Assembly (NCBI RefSeq): GCF_024586455.1
Contig: NC_065923.1
Coordinates: 1,918,501 to 1,982,500 of the forward strand
Reading direction: 5' to 3'
Origin: Bactrocera neohumeralis
Taxonomy: Eukaryota; Arthropoda; Insecta; Diptera; Tephritidae
DNA length: 64,000 nucleotides
Shown: positions 47,815 to 57,299 of the stretch, in pieces
Position numbering within the stretch: position 1 is the stretch's first letter
Layout of the letters: each line of letters begins with the position of its first letter
Notes under the pieces: model-generated
What the model was told of the DNA's origin: nothing
The model's input: the letters and a program-made list of their open reading frames with translations, nothing else
Database searches by the model: none
Translations under genes and position numbers: made by a program

Positions 47815-47966
47815 TTTGCAAAAGAGTTTTAGCGAATCTATTAGCATTCAGTGAAGGTCGAAAAGTCATCGAAAGCTTGCATCGTGCGCATCGTCCATAA
47901 ACCACTGTCAATGGCAATAGCATCGAAAAAGTTAAGAAACAGTGCTTGAAAATTGTAGTTTTGCTG

Positions 47967-48007
<41 letters not shown>

Positions 48008-48240
48008 AAATATTTCATTTTGGTGAAAGTTTGGGGTATTAAAGGAGTCAATAGTAGACTCTCACCAAAAAACCGAAATGTTTTTGCAAAAACGACGTCG
48101 AGTAGAGATCGCAAAAGAGACCCTTGGCAATGTAGCTACGTAGGGTATTCTACATTTATCAAACGCATCATTACTCCGGAAAAGGCGTGGGTTTAAGATT
48201 ATGCCGTTGTAACCGACACTATAATATTATTCGATCACAA
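47815..48240 (+). mobile_element. mariner transposase remnant interrupted by a GA microsatellite
   Basis: The plus-strand frame gives LAFSEGRKVIESLHRAHRP, VNGNSIEKVKKQCLK, then the GA tract, then VWGIKGVNSRLSPKNRNVFA, KTTSSRDRKRDPWQC and STFIKRIITPEKAWV. The last corresponds to FIKRIITGDETWVY with the first catalytic Asp lost (TPEKAW). The conserved helix between KVK and GIKRVNARL is replaced or compressed by the microsatellite. The C-terminal half is missing. Confidence 0.87.
47972..48001. repeat. (GA)15 microsatellite inside a mariner remnant
   Basis: About 15 uninterrupted GA dinucleotides lie in the transposase reading frame, encoding an Arg-Glu run. It is the longest pure dinucleotide tract in the window and should be length-polymorphic. 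Confidence 0.92.
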
Positions 48241-50640
48241 GTTGGGTAACTTTGATCCATATCTTCTTTAGATCTGAATATGCTTAATTTACTAATTCCT
48301 GTAGGATATATCCGCGACATCAATATAGAAGTGTGGATGAAATTAAACGAAATTTAGGGCTGAATTTGTTTAAATCGCTCTAAATTTTCTACACCTTTAA
48401 AGTTTTTACAATTTATACCTTTCAACAGTATCTGAGTTTGATTGCGCTCGAACTTAGCTGTTATTATCGATTTTTATATTGTTTTTATATTTGGCTGCAC
48501 TAAAAATACTTACTAATTTCCATTATTCCGCCATTAAACTAAAACTCGTCGACCAAAATAATGAAACGACAGTAAATTTAGATCGAGTTTCAACGACAAA
48601 TTGCGAATAATTTAGCGTGCCGTCGATATGAATAGCTCATTATTTGTGATAAAATGCAGTTAATGTAATGTGCCACCGTTTTGGACGGCAACAATGACTG
48701 GCAGCGTCAACCGCATAAGTGCGCAAGCTGCGATAGAGCTCAATGAGTTTTGAATTAGTGCGAGTCAATTAAATTTAGTGGCAGAACCGTTAATTAAATT
48801 GTTTGAATGCAGGTGAATGCATAGCGATGCGCGCACACTAACCCACATACCAACCGGCTGCTGTACATACACGCCAAATGTCTCACCCCCTAAAGTTCGC
48901 ACATAAGCACTCGAACTGCGCGTTGAGTGAGTGCATTGACTTCATTAAGTGCCGCGAGTGAATGAGTACCTGAGCGTTCAATGCGCTGCGATTGCATGAT
49001 TGCATTCGGCAGCAAATGCTCGAGCGTCGAGCGGCGCTGCCATATGATTTGCAACTAAAGTGCAACTAATTTGAATTGAATTGTGACACTTTCGCAATGT
49101 GACGTGCGGAGAGAAGTGAGGGGCAGGAATCGAGTGCGACAAATCAATAATATTCATTACTTTTGCATTAAATAGTCAATTTGATTTAATTCGTTTCGAT
49201 ATTTGCTTTGATTACGGCAGATTTACTGCGAGTTAGTGGAAAAAATGCAAACGAATATGTTGACTTGTCACATTTGAAAGCTGGTAATAACTGTTGATTG
49301 GCGGCTGTCAATGTGTGTTAATGACGTAATGAAATTTCAGTTTGAGCACAAAGTAGCTAATTACAGCACTGTTGTATTTCAATCAGTATATTATACAAGT
49401 ATATATGTACAATTTTAAAGACGAGGTTATGATGAATAGATTGTTCCACACCGGCTCCTAAAAGTGCACTTCATTATCAAAATGAGAGGAAAGGACTAAT
49501 AGTTGGACGAGCTGGTTTGCTTTAGTAAATTCTCTTTATTTTCCGTTATTTGCTTTCACTCTCAGAGTGCTCGATTATTTAAGGGTTTTTCACATGTCTG
49601 GATTATTCGATGAAGATCAAAAGATTCTCCTTCCGCATCATTGTTCAAATAACAAATACAGTTTTAATGAGCCATCCCTTACCGATTCAACTTTTAAACA
49701 TCCGGATGAAATATAGGAAGTAAACTGAAACACGTAAGCAGATTTATGATTGTTTCAAAGCATTCTGCCGATAGCTGATATCAAATTATAGGAGTTTTTC
49801 GTCTAGCTTTATAAAGGTCTAAGTGGGATCCCACGCCACGGTGAGAAATCAGCCATCTAACCTTACCTAACCTCACCGACCTAACCACTTTCTACCAGTA
49901 AGTATGGTAAGAATTTTGAACATCGTTGAACATTGGCAAAGTAAATGACTGTATTTAATACCTGAAAGTCTCCACCTTTCAAGACCATAATTTTTAAAGA
50001 ACTGTTAATCATTAGTATTAATATATACCGCTACTTGTGCATCTATCTGAGTCAAAACTACTACTACAGACCCGAGTTGAACAGTTGAAAATTTCTTATT
50101 AGTAAAAGGTTCCAGAGTGTCATATTTGCTTTTCAAATCACAATTAAGGAGATTAGATTAAGGGAAATTAAAGAAATCAAAATTTTTTAAAATACAAATA
50201 TCGAATGGAAAATTTCTGTTTACTTAGTGTAATCGCTGTTTCAGAGCCGGTGAGCAAACTTTCTTCGAAAATGCTGGACCGATCGTCTTCAAATTACATG
50301 TCTCGTAAGGATCCAAGAATATTATTTTTGATAACAATTCATTTCTTTTAATCCACGGTTCATTCTCTGTTATTTTGCGAAAAATTAAAATTTTGTCTGG
50401 TCCCTCGGTCATTATCTTTGTATTTTAATAAAATGTTTTTGGGATTTTTGAATTTAAGATAATTTAAAGCAGGTCTCTCCGAAGATAGGATACGGGATCA
50501 AGGAAGCGAAAAATTTTTCGAAATAAATCACTGATTATTAAAGTACATTAAATCTGTACTGGGATCGAATTGAGGGGTGAATTTTTATTTTATACTTCGC
50601 GTGTTTTTCCAATCGGTAACTTTTTTCTGTAAGTTGGTAG
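48241..50640. other. unique sequence with a transposon-free island
   Basis: 48530-49150 is unusually free of transposon words. It holds repeated short motifs (gagtgagtgcattg and related gagtgaatgag; attgcatgattgcatt) and homeodomain-type ttaattaaatt words, so it could be a cis-regulatory island (inference). The rest, 49150-50640, is A+T-rich and unrecognised. No coding exon seen. Confidence 0.45.
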
Positions 50641-50644
50641 TACT

Positions 50645-50992
50645 GTTAGTGGCGTCATGCTAAATTTCACGTTAAAATATTCATTAGTATTTGAGATACG
50701 CGTCGTTTTGTGAGGCTCTAAAAGTGAATTCTTCGATTTTTATTATGTTTTTAAATGCGATAATGCACCTTATCATACTGCATTGGTTATTCGTTATCAT
50801 TTCGCCACATTTTCAACTAATATCGTGCCGCAACCACCGCAAAGCTGAATCGAAGAAGGCTTTGGTGGCCACCACGACGGAGGATTTTTCCAAGTGCAAT
50901 GATGACTGGAAAATTCGTTGGCATAAGTGTATTGCAGCGGGAGGGAATTACTTTGAAGGAGAGGAAATGAACAAAATATCAATTTAATATCA
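50645..50992 (+). mobile_element. mariner transposase C-terminal remnant
   Basis: Readings in two frames give CDNAPYHTALVIRYHFATFS then TNIVPQPP, with the second catalytic Asp in DNAP-H. After a deletion that removes the YSPDLAPxDF region they give KALVATTTEDFSKCNDDWKI and RWHKCIAAGGNYFEGEEMNK, the conserved C-terminus (DDWxxRWHKCIxxGGDYFEG). The open frame of 98 codons at 50691-50987 overlaps it but only its C-terminal 45 residues are in frame. Confidence 0.9.
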
Positions 50993-51240
50993 GTATTATA
51001 TATCTAAATGATCAGGTTGATGAGACAAATTGAAATCCGAGTTATCATCTGTCCGCTCGTCCGTCCGTGCAAACTGTAACTTGAGTAAAAATTGAGATAT
51101 CTTGATGAAACTTTGTACACATTTTTCTTGGCAAATATAAAGCAACCGGGTGAGTCTTTATCGCATATATCGGCCATTGTGTTAGTTATCTTAATAATAA
51201 ATATAGTTTAAAAAAACTAAAAAACACGCTTTTAAAACAT

Positions 51241-51363
51241 ATCAAACTAAAAAGTGAAAAATAATTCCTCCATTATTGTGAGAAAAGCGTGGAATGCTCG
51301 ATATATGACCATGCACCCCACGCTTTTCTCACAATAATGCAGGAATTATTTTTTTAGTTTGAT
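51241..51363. repeat. near-perfect inverted repeat / hairpin
   Basis: A left arm of 52 bases (51241-51292) and a right arm of 46 bases (51318-51363) are complementary, with one mismatch and one 6-base indel, around a 25-base centre. Arms begin atcaaactaa and end ttagtttgat. No target-site duplication was seen. It could be a snap-back element or, if transcribed, a hairpin RNA source. Confidence 0.9.
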
Positions 51364-51509
51364 GTCAAAAACCCCAAATTTGTTAAAATATGAACTATGA
51401 CATGTAGTATGGGTTAAATAAATCGATAATTAGGCAGCATTTAATATCTACTCGTAACCTTTCATTGACTTATTGTTATATTATTTGCGACCAAGTTTTA
51501 TTCACGACC

Positions 51510-51840
51510 TTACGAATTATTACTTCTTAATCGAATCATTTCTTCTAAAGCTTCAATGTTACATGGGGTTTACCTGTCAACTTTGAACAGTCTAGTTCTT
51601 CAATTCGAGCACCGTCCAAAGATCTACAACGACTAATTGCTACATAAGCTTGTCCAGCAGCAAGCAGTCGAGAGCCCAGACAAATTACTGCATGATCTAC
51701 TGTACAACCAGAGAACGTAGAACGTATATTTATAACATATATATCGTATATTTATAAATATACGTTCTCTGGTACAACCTTGAATCTTATGAACGGTCGA
51801 CGCCCAACTCGGTATGCTATTCAAATATCACCAAAACTAG
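51510..51840 (-). mobile_element. Helitron/Helentron Pif1-like helicase C-terminus
   Basis: The minus-strand reading LNSIPSWASTVHKIQGCT carries helicase motif V. After the small insertion, GCTVDHAVICLGSRLLAAGQ then AYVAISRCRSLDGARIEELD carries motif VI (VALSR type), then CSKLTGKP and, after a one-base shift, PCNIEALEEMIRLRSNNS and a stop near 51510. This is how the Helitron replication-helicase fusion protein ends. The rest of the protein (Rep, upper helicase) is absent. The 63-codon open frame called at 51633-51824 is partly the MITE-like insert. Confidence 0.85.
51709..51771. mobile_element. 62-63 bp palindromic MITE-like insertion with target duplication
   Basis: The insertion has perfect terminal repeats cagagaacgta / tacgttctctg and is almost entirely self-complementary with an AT-rich centre. 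It is bracketed by gtacaacc at 51702-51709 and 51772-51779. Removing it with one copy of the repeat restores the helicase reading VHKIQGCTVDHAV. The CAGAG start and 7-8 bp duplication (one base is ambiguous) fit hAT-type transposition. Confidence 0.85.
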
Positions 51841-52275
51841 TTTTATATAGATGTTGCATACTTTTAAGCGCATATTTTTCGTGAGGTGCTTAAACTTACT
51901 ATCGCCTTCCTATTACTCTATTTGAGGAACCTTGAAGAAACCTTGGAATTTTTTTTTTTAATCTGTGGCCTGGTAACTACATGTAGTATTGCCAAAAAAT
52001 AGATAAAACCGACTGAACTCACATACTCAATACCAAATATTAATCTTAATCTTTCGTCAAAAATAACTGAATGTATATTATTGGATATAAGGTAGTTCTA
52101 TGCCAAAAATATATGAACTTAGTCCGCGATTACCCAAATTCTGATAAGCTACTCTAACAAACCTTATGCCGAAAATATTGGTCAGTGTGTGAGTTATACA
52201 TATATAGTATGTATGTATTTGACTCCTGCAAGAGTATAAAATTTTCGGCAACAGCCCTTACTTTTATTTTGTTTT

Positions 52276-54114
52276 TATGTTAAGTTCCGTCTCTCATTAG
52301 TGGAATACAACTTTTATTGTGAAAACTCGTTTGTACTTGTATAAAACTGAAAAATAGTAAATATTTGCTTTAAACAAAACTGAGCCTGTTATTTTCAAAC
52401 TTTTGTACCGAAATTCCATAAATTTAATGACATTTGTTGCACTTGCTTCTCCTGGGTCCCTACTTCTGCAAATAAATGGGTATAATTAGGTGGGCAAATT
52501 GAAAAGCGTTAAAATTTAAATTGCGATCCAATTAAAAACGCATACATACATACATATGTATGTATGTATACAGAACTTTTGCAATGTGGCAGTAACGAAA
52601 ACCTATCCACCTCACCACTTTCTCCGGCAGATAACAGACACTTTATTATTTCACTGTTGTCATTTAATTGCAATTTTTTGCACAATGGTGTTTTTCATGC
52701 CACACAAATTGGAAGTTGCGTAACTGTAAAAAACAGCGATCGCAGTGTAATGAACCTACATCCAAACATATTAGCTCTGCCAGAGCATATCTAAAAACGA
52801 AATAAAAGTATTCCAACTTATAAAGGCAACAGCATTGCGCACAAGCAGCAATGATCCATAAAAAAGCATGTATGTATGTCTGTGTGGGAGCGCATATTCT
52901 ATTCACTGCTGCCATCCACACTCCCACGCAATGCAGTCAACCAACTGCCTGGCAAGAGCTTCAAATGCACGAGACCATGGAAGCGCTACGAATTTGAACG
53001 GGCAAAAGCATAGCCGTTTTGGATTATTCCGAGGTTATTCAGGGTTACTCCACCAATTGTTTATTTGTCTACATGTTCTCCATCTGTCTGTCGGTATGTC
53101 TGTCTGACTTTCATGTTGTTTATCGACGAGTCGCTCTGTATGTTTCTGGTTTTTCGCAGCACATTTTATGGTTTTCAGCTTGTTTTTCCTGTTGTATACA
53201 ACCGCATAAAATAAACTCATAACTTTGCAATTACACACAAAAACACACAAGCATAGATCTGTAGTGTGGACTCGGTGCAACGTCCTCGCAATGCTCACAG
53301 ACTCCGATTCGGTGCCACATAGGAACAGATATATATCTAAATGAAATGAACAATAGCTTATGTGGCGAGACGGATCGAGACGTTTTATGGCAACCAGTTT
53401 CACATATATGGTATATACATACATATATTACACATTTTTTTACATACATATGTATATCTCATAGTCGTATTGCGCAATGTGCATCGGATAATAACAACTT
53501 TTTTATGTCAAACTATTGCAGTATGTGTATATATGTATGTATGTATGCGTTTGTGTGTGTATGGTGTTTGCGAAAAACGCTAATAGCTTGCTTTTGTAGT
53601 CAGCGTGACATTTAATTGCTGAACGATTATCATTTTTGTTCTTAATGAACACTTAAAGCGCACATAATCGGGTCAGTGTTTTGGGTCAGTTATGGCTTTT
53701 TTCTATCTCCGCTAAATTGACACCAATTGAAAGTTAAATACGAGAAAATTGAAGCCACTAAAAATGTCGAGAGTTTGCTGGAAAAGGTTATTCGGTTGAA
53801 TATACTAATTGCTTAACTCTTGATGCGAAGGAAACTTTGACAGTTTTTAGGAAAGGATGTTTATTTGGATTGCCGCACAGCCTGCGGCCTGAGTGTAAAT
53901 AAAATTTACTTTCAATTTGAAAACTCATTTGATTTGTATAGGAAAAGACCTACTATATCTTAACAGTCAGTGGAACTTTCAATAGTTATTATAGAGAAGT
54001 TTTAGCTTCTTCTTTAATTGAGTGAGCCATTTTAGTCTTAATGTATATGTACATCTAACTACTTAAGAAAAATTTGTTTTCAATACTTGAAGAAAAAGAA
54101 GCTGCTTATACGTC
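52276..54114. other. unique sequence with microsatellites, no gene seen
   Basis: It includes a CATA/TATG palindromic tract (52541-52570), CATA tracts at 53418-53455 and TATG/GT tracts at 53525-53562. Overlapping open frames on both strands between 52564 and 53615 are repeat-driven and resemble no protein family I recognise. Confidence 0.5.
52541..52570. repeat. palindromic (CATA)n-(TATG)n microsatellite
   Basis: Three to four CATA units are followed directly by TATG units, giving a 28-30 bp perfect inverted repeat centred on catatg. The same arrangement in shorter form appears near 3529-3545. Confidence 0.85.
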
Positions 54115-54170
54115 GGAATCACCGAAATCGGTTCACTATAACATACAGTTGCCATTCAAACAGATTGACT
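54115..54170 (+). repeat. T-family interspersed repeat, copy H (short scrap)
   Basis: The words cgtcggaatcaccgaaatcg, gttcactataacatacagtt and gccattcaaac match the family segment ggaactgtcgatatcggacc ... actataacatttagctgcca. Only about 55 bases are left. Confidence 0.55.
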
Positions 54171-54234
54171 TGTAAGTTGATATAATTCCTTAAGTAAAAG
54201 TCTCATGCCGTTCGTTGGTTGCATTTTATATTTC

Positions 54235-54500
54235 GGAATTTGGCAATCCAACTGCACTTTTGAGCACTAAAAACATCGATTTATTGATTCTTTCACCACA
54301 TAGTCTTGACTTGTCACCGAATAGTTTCTTTTATTCCTGTTTGTAAAAAAGCCAACAATTTTCGACACCTGAAAAGGCAGTTGATGCGTTCAGAACGCAT
54401 CTTTTGAAGTTATCTCAAACAAAGTGACAAAAGGACTTCGAAATTTGGCTCAACCGCTTGGATATATCCTAATGTAGAATATTTTGAAAAACAATACAGC
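54235..54500 (+). mobile_element. mariner transposase C-terminal remnant
   Basis: Plus-strand readings give LLSTKNIDLLI, then HSLDLSPNSFF (the SPDLAPNDFF third-Asp motif with Asp replaced by Ser), then after a shift FSTPEKAVDAFRTHLLKLSQ and residues matching WxKCFDxWFxRM-KCI and EYFEKQ at about 54475-54495. This lineage differs from the other copies in the window (FSTPEEAVDAFR type). No ends were found. Confidence 0.85.
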
Positions 54501-54736
54501 GGTTTGCGATGTTTTAAATTTGTTTTTGTTCTCGAATTCCGAAATATAAATAGCGACCTGCGTAACTATCTGGACGGCCAACTTCCTTTAAAATAACGCG
54601 AAAAGCATTAAAATAGTGCATTTAACATCTATGGAAAATAATTAAACTATTTATACTGATTAACCAATTTATTATGATCTCATTTTCAAAATTAATTTTT
54701 TAACTAAGACTAGTGCCGCCGCTTGTTAGAAATTTT

Positions 54737-54946
54737 CTATTTCACTACATAAGAAAGACAGTGTAAGCTCTCTACTCTAATTTCCTCCTTATCCGAGCTG
54801 GACTTACATATGTATGTACGCCTGCCCCTTTTATAAAACTTTTTCTTTCCGCAGTGAGAACAAGTTTTATTACATCTTTTAGAAAGTTTACTAGAAGAAT
54901 TATGCGATTGGTTCCTGACGAGATCGTTTTCGTTTTTGAATCTCAT
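54737..54946 (-). mobile_element. possible retrotransposon gag zinc-knuckle remnant
   Basis: The minus-strand frame contains CSHCGKKKFYKRGRR after a polar Asn/Ser/Lys-rich stretch, resembling the copia-type CxxCGKxGHxKRDC knuckle with the His and last Cys lost. No protease, integrase or RT motif is nearby and no LTRs were found, so the call is tentative. Confidence 0.3.
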
Positions 54947-54950
54947 TCGT

Positions 54951-56460
54951 CGATCTTAAGTAATATTTCCATTGAAATTTATAACATCAGCGTCTATGAT
55001 TTAGTCCTTCACTGTTTCTTCGCACTGCAACAAGAATTTCTGTTCATAAAGAGCATTTATAAGTTAAAATTCCGAACTGCATGGAATCAGTAATTCAATT
55101 CCCAAGTAAACAAGCATCTTATTCCCCTCCAGCAGCAAGTTAAAATCAAGTAAAATTAATTTACATGCATACGTCTAATTATCACTCCCGCCACCCTCGC
55201 TGAACATTGTGAAAAGTCAATAGACAGACGTGCTCATTGGTAAATGAAGAAAAGCACATATTTATGATTTCTCAGCCACAATTAAATTCCAGATGTGAGT
55301 CGCTCACACACACACGCACACGCACTACCAACCCATGTACACGTGTGCACGAGCGCCAAATCATCTGGGAACCACGCCAACCAAGTCGTAAAGTCGTCAC
55401 CCTCCATATTTACACGTTTATTTATGCACACACACAAACATACCTTAACACGAGCATTTATTTGAGTATGTAATTGCGCCTGCACATATCCTTTCGTGTG
55501 CCCTGCGTGTGTTTGTGCGCAATGTGACGACCCAATTTGACATCTGATATACGCAGTTCATTTGACTTGAAATCATAATGAGCAAATTTTACTGGCGTCT
55601 GCCTGCCTGTAGGTATATACATATGTGTGGTTGCACGTGTGTGTTTTTGCACTCCTGCACATAATGAGAATCACAGGCATGCGGATCGTTGCCCATTCAG
55701 GCTACCAGACGCCAGTCGGAGTTGGATTTGTTGGTGGTCCTTTCTGAATGTTAAACATTTCATTTGTACTTTATGTGTTTTGTTTCGTTGTGATCACTGA
55801 GGTGTGTATCTGTATGTGACAGTATTGTATTCCAGACGGTTGTTTATAGTTTGAAAGTTGCAAATACATATTTGCGTTTCACACGTATTTTTAATTTACG
55901 GCAAAGTCTCGGCCTAGTTTCATACAAGCAATCACTCATCACAAATTATATTCTTTCTTCTATAAGGAGAATATCCATTTTTGTAAAATCAATCGCACGT
56001 AAACTATTTGACACTTTCCTCCTCAGATTCCACCTGCCCCGCCGACAACAGTTAACCTAATGATTCTATTTCGTAGTATGCACTAAACCTTTTTAAAAGA
56101 CACACAGACAATCGCAAGTGCAATTGTCGGTGTGTGTGCCTCAAACCACTCAAAGTTAACTCAAAATCACTCAGCAGTGATAACGTTAAAGGTAAGTGAG
56201 TGGTCTTCTCTAAAAGCGCCGTAGCACACAAATCGACACACGCATACAAACATACAAGTTTTAAATCTCTATGTTATGCAGTTCGGGTTAACACTATTGA
56301 GCCATCGGGTTGAAGATTTGGTTTCCACTTTCAAATGTGCGAACACTCACAAAGATAAGGCAATTACAATGACAGCTATTTCAGTTTGAGTTCGTAACGG
56401 TTGCAGGAGAGTTAAAACTGCACGGTCTTTGCAATATACTTATACCTATGTATAAATGGA
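54951..56460. other. unique sequence with CA tracts; strong donor-like site at 56192
   Basis: No gene or transposon recognised. AAAG|GTAAGTGAG at 56188-56200 (plus) is a near-consensus 5' splice site, but the upstream sequence has no open frame or acceptor that would define an exon. CA microsatellites lie at 55306-55325 and 55428-55440. Confidence 0.45.
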
Positions 56461-56464
56461 ATTT

Positions 56465-56600
56465 TAATACCCAGAACAGGGGTATACGTATACAATTTTC
56501 TGAAAAGAAATACCGCGGAGACACTATAGTATATACATATGTATGGTATGTAGATATATAAATGATCACCAAGATGAGTCTATATCGAGGTCCCAGCCTC
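56465..56600 (+). repeat. T-family interspersed repeat, copy G (5' part)
   Basis: The left-end hairpin words aatacccagaacaggggtat are followed by ggagacactatagtatatac, atataaatgatcaccaagat and gagtctatatcgaggtccc, aligned with the first third of the copy at 56676. Everything after it is lost. Confidence 0.7.
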
Positions 56601-56675
56601 TTGTATGTTATCAGGCAATCAGGCAGATCTTCATCAGAAATGATACGTCCTCTTCGTTTCCTTATGTTCAATCGA

Positions 56676-57190
56676 TATATTTATACCCTGAATAGAATAT
56701 ATTAAGTTTGTCACGAAGTTTGTAACACCCAGAAGGAAGCGTCGGAGACCCTTTAAAGAATATATATAAATAATCAGTATGTTGAACTGAGTCGATTTAG
56801 CCATGCCCGTCTGTCTGTATATATGCGAACTAGTCACTCAGTTTTTAAGATAACGTTTTGAAATTTCTCTTCAAGAAGCTGCTTATTTGTCGGAACTGTC
56901 GATATCGGACCACTATAACATTTAGCTGCCATACAAACTGAGCGATCGGAATCAAGTTCTTGTATGGAAAACTTTTGCATTTGAAAAGATATATTCACGA
57001 AATTTGGTATAGATTATTTTCTAAGGTAACAATGTAATCTCCGAAAAATCAGATCGGATCTGATTTTGATAGCAAATAGCTTCCATACAAACTGAACACA
57101 TAGTTACTAAAAAAATACACCTGTGAAGGGTATATTAGCTTCAGTGCAGCCGAAGTTAACGTTTTTTCTTGTTGTTGTTGTTGTTTTATG
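56676..57190 (+). repeat. T-family interspersed repeat, copy F (fullest, about 0.5 kb)
   Basis: The left end tataccctgaatagaatata is a degenerate hairpin. Then come gtttgtcacgaagtttgtaa, a TATA run, catgcccgtctgtctgtata, two internal repeats of the words actataacatttagctgcca / tccatacaaactgaacacat, and a right end cctgtgaagggtatattagc then ttcagtgcagccgaagttaa, cg and a T-rich tail with GTT repeats. Another copy keeps cttcgg/ccg arms, so the consensus right end is a 6-bp-stem hairpin. No coding capacity. This layout (GTCY tract, end hairpins) is like Helentron-type non-autonomous elements, which is my inference. Confidence 0.88.
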
Positions 57191-57299
57191 ACGGGTAATA
57201 ACCAAGCCTCTTCAAACCACAAAGCATTCCAAATATTGATACCTACTGAAACTACTAAAGTGTCTTATGAGTAATGTGGGCAACTCCAAATATAAATAT

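Larger units (their letters stand above)
50995..52275 (+). mobile_element. mini-me/DINE-like element enclosing Helitron helicase sequence
   Basis: The left part (50995-51180) has a TA run, ttgaaatccga, a GTCY tract (51044-51067), gcaaactgtaacttgagtaa and aaattgagatatcttgatga, matching the elements at 15313-16777. The right part (about 51960-52275) has tgccgaaaatattggtcagt, gtgtgagttata, gcaagagtataaaattttcg and gcaacagcccttac, matching the family's right end. Between them lie a hairpin and antisense Pif1-helicase coding sequence. Either one is nested in the other, or this is a partially degraded relative of an autonomous Helentron. Confidence 0.65.
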
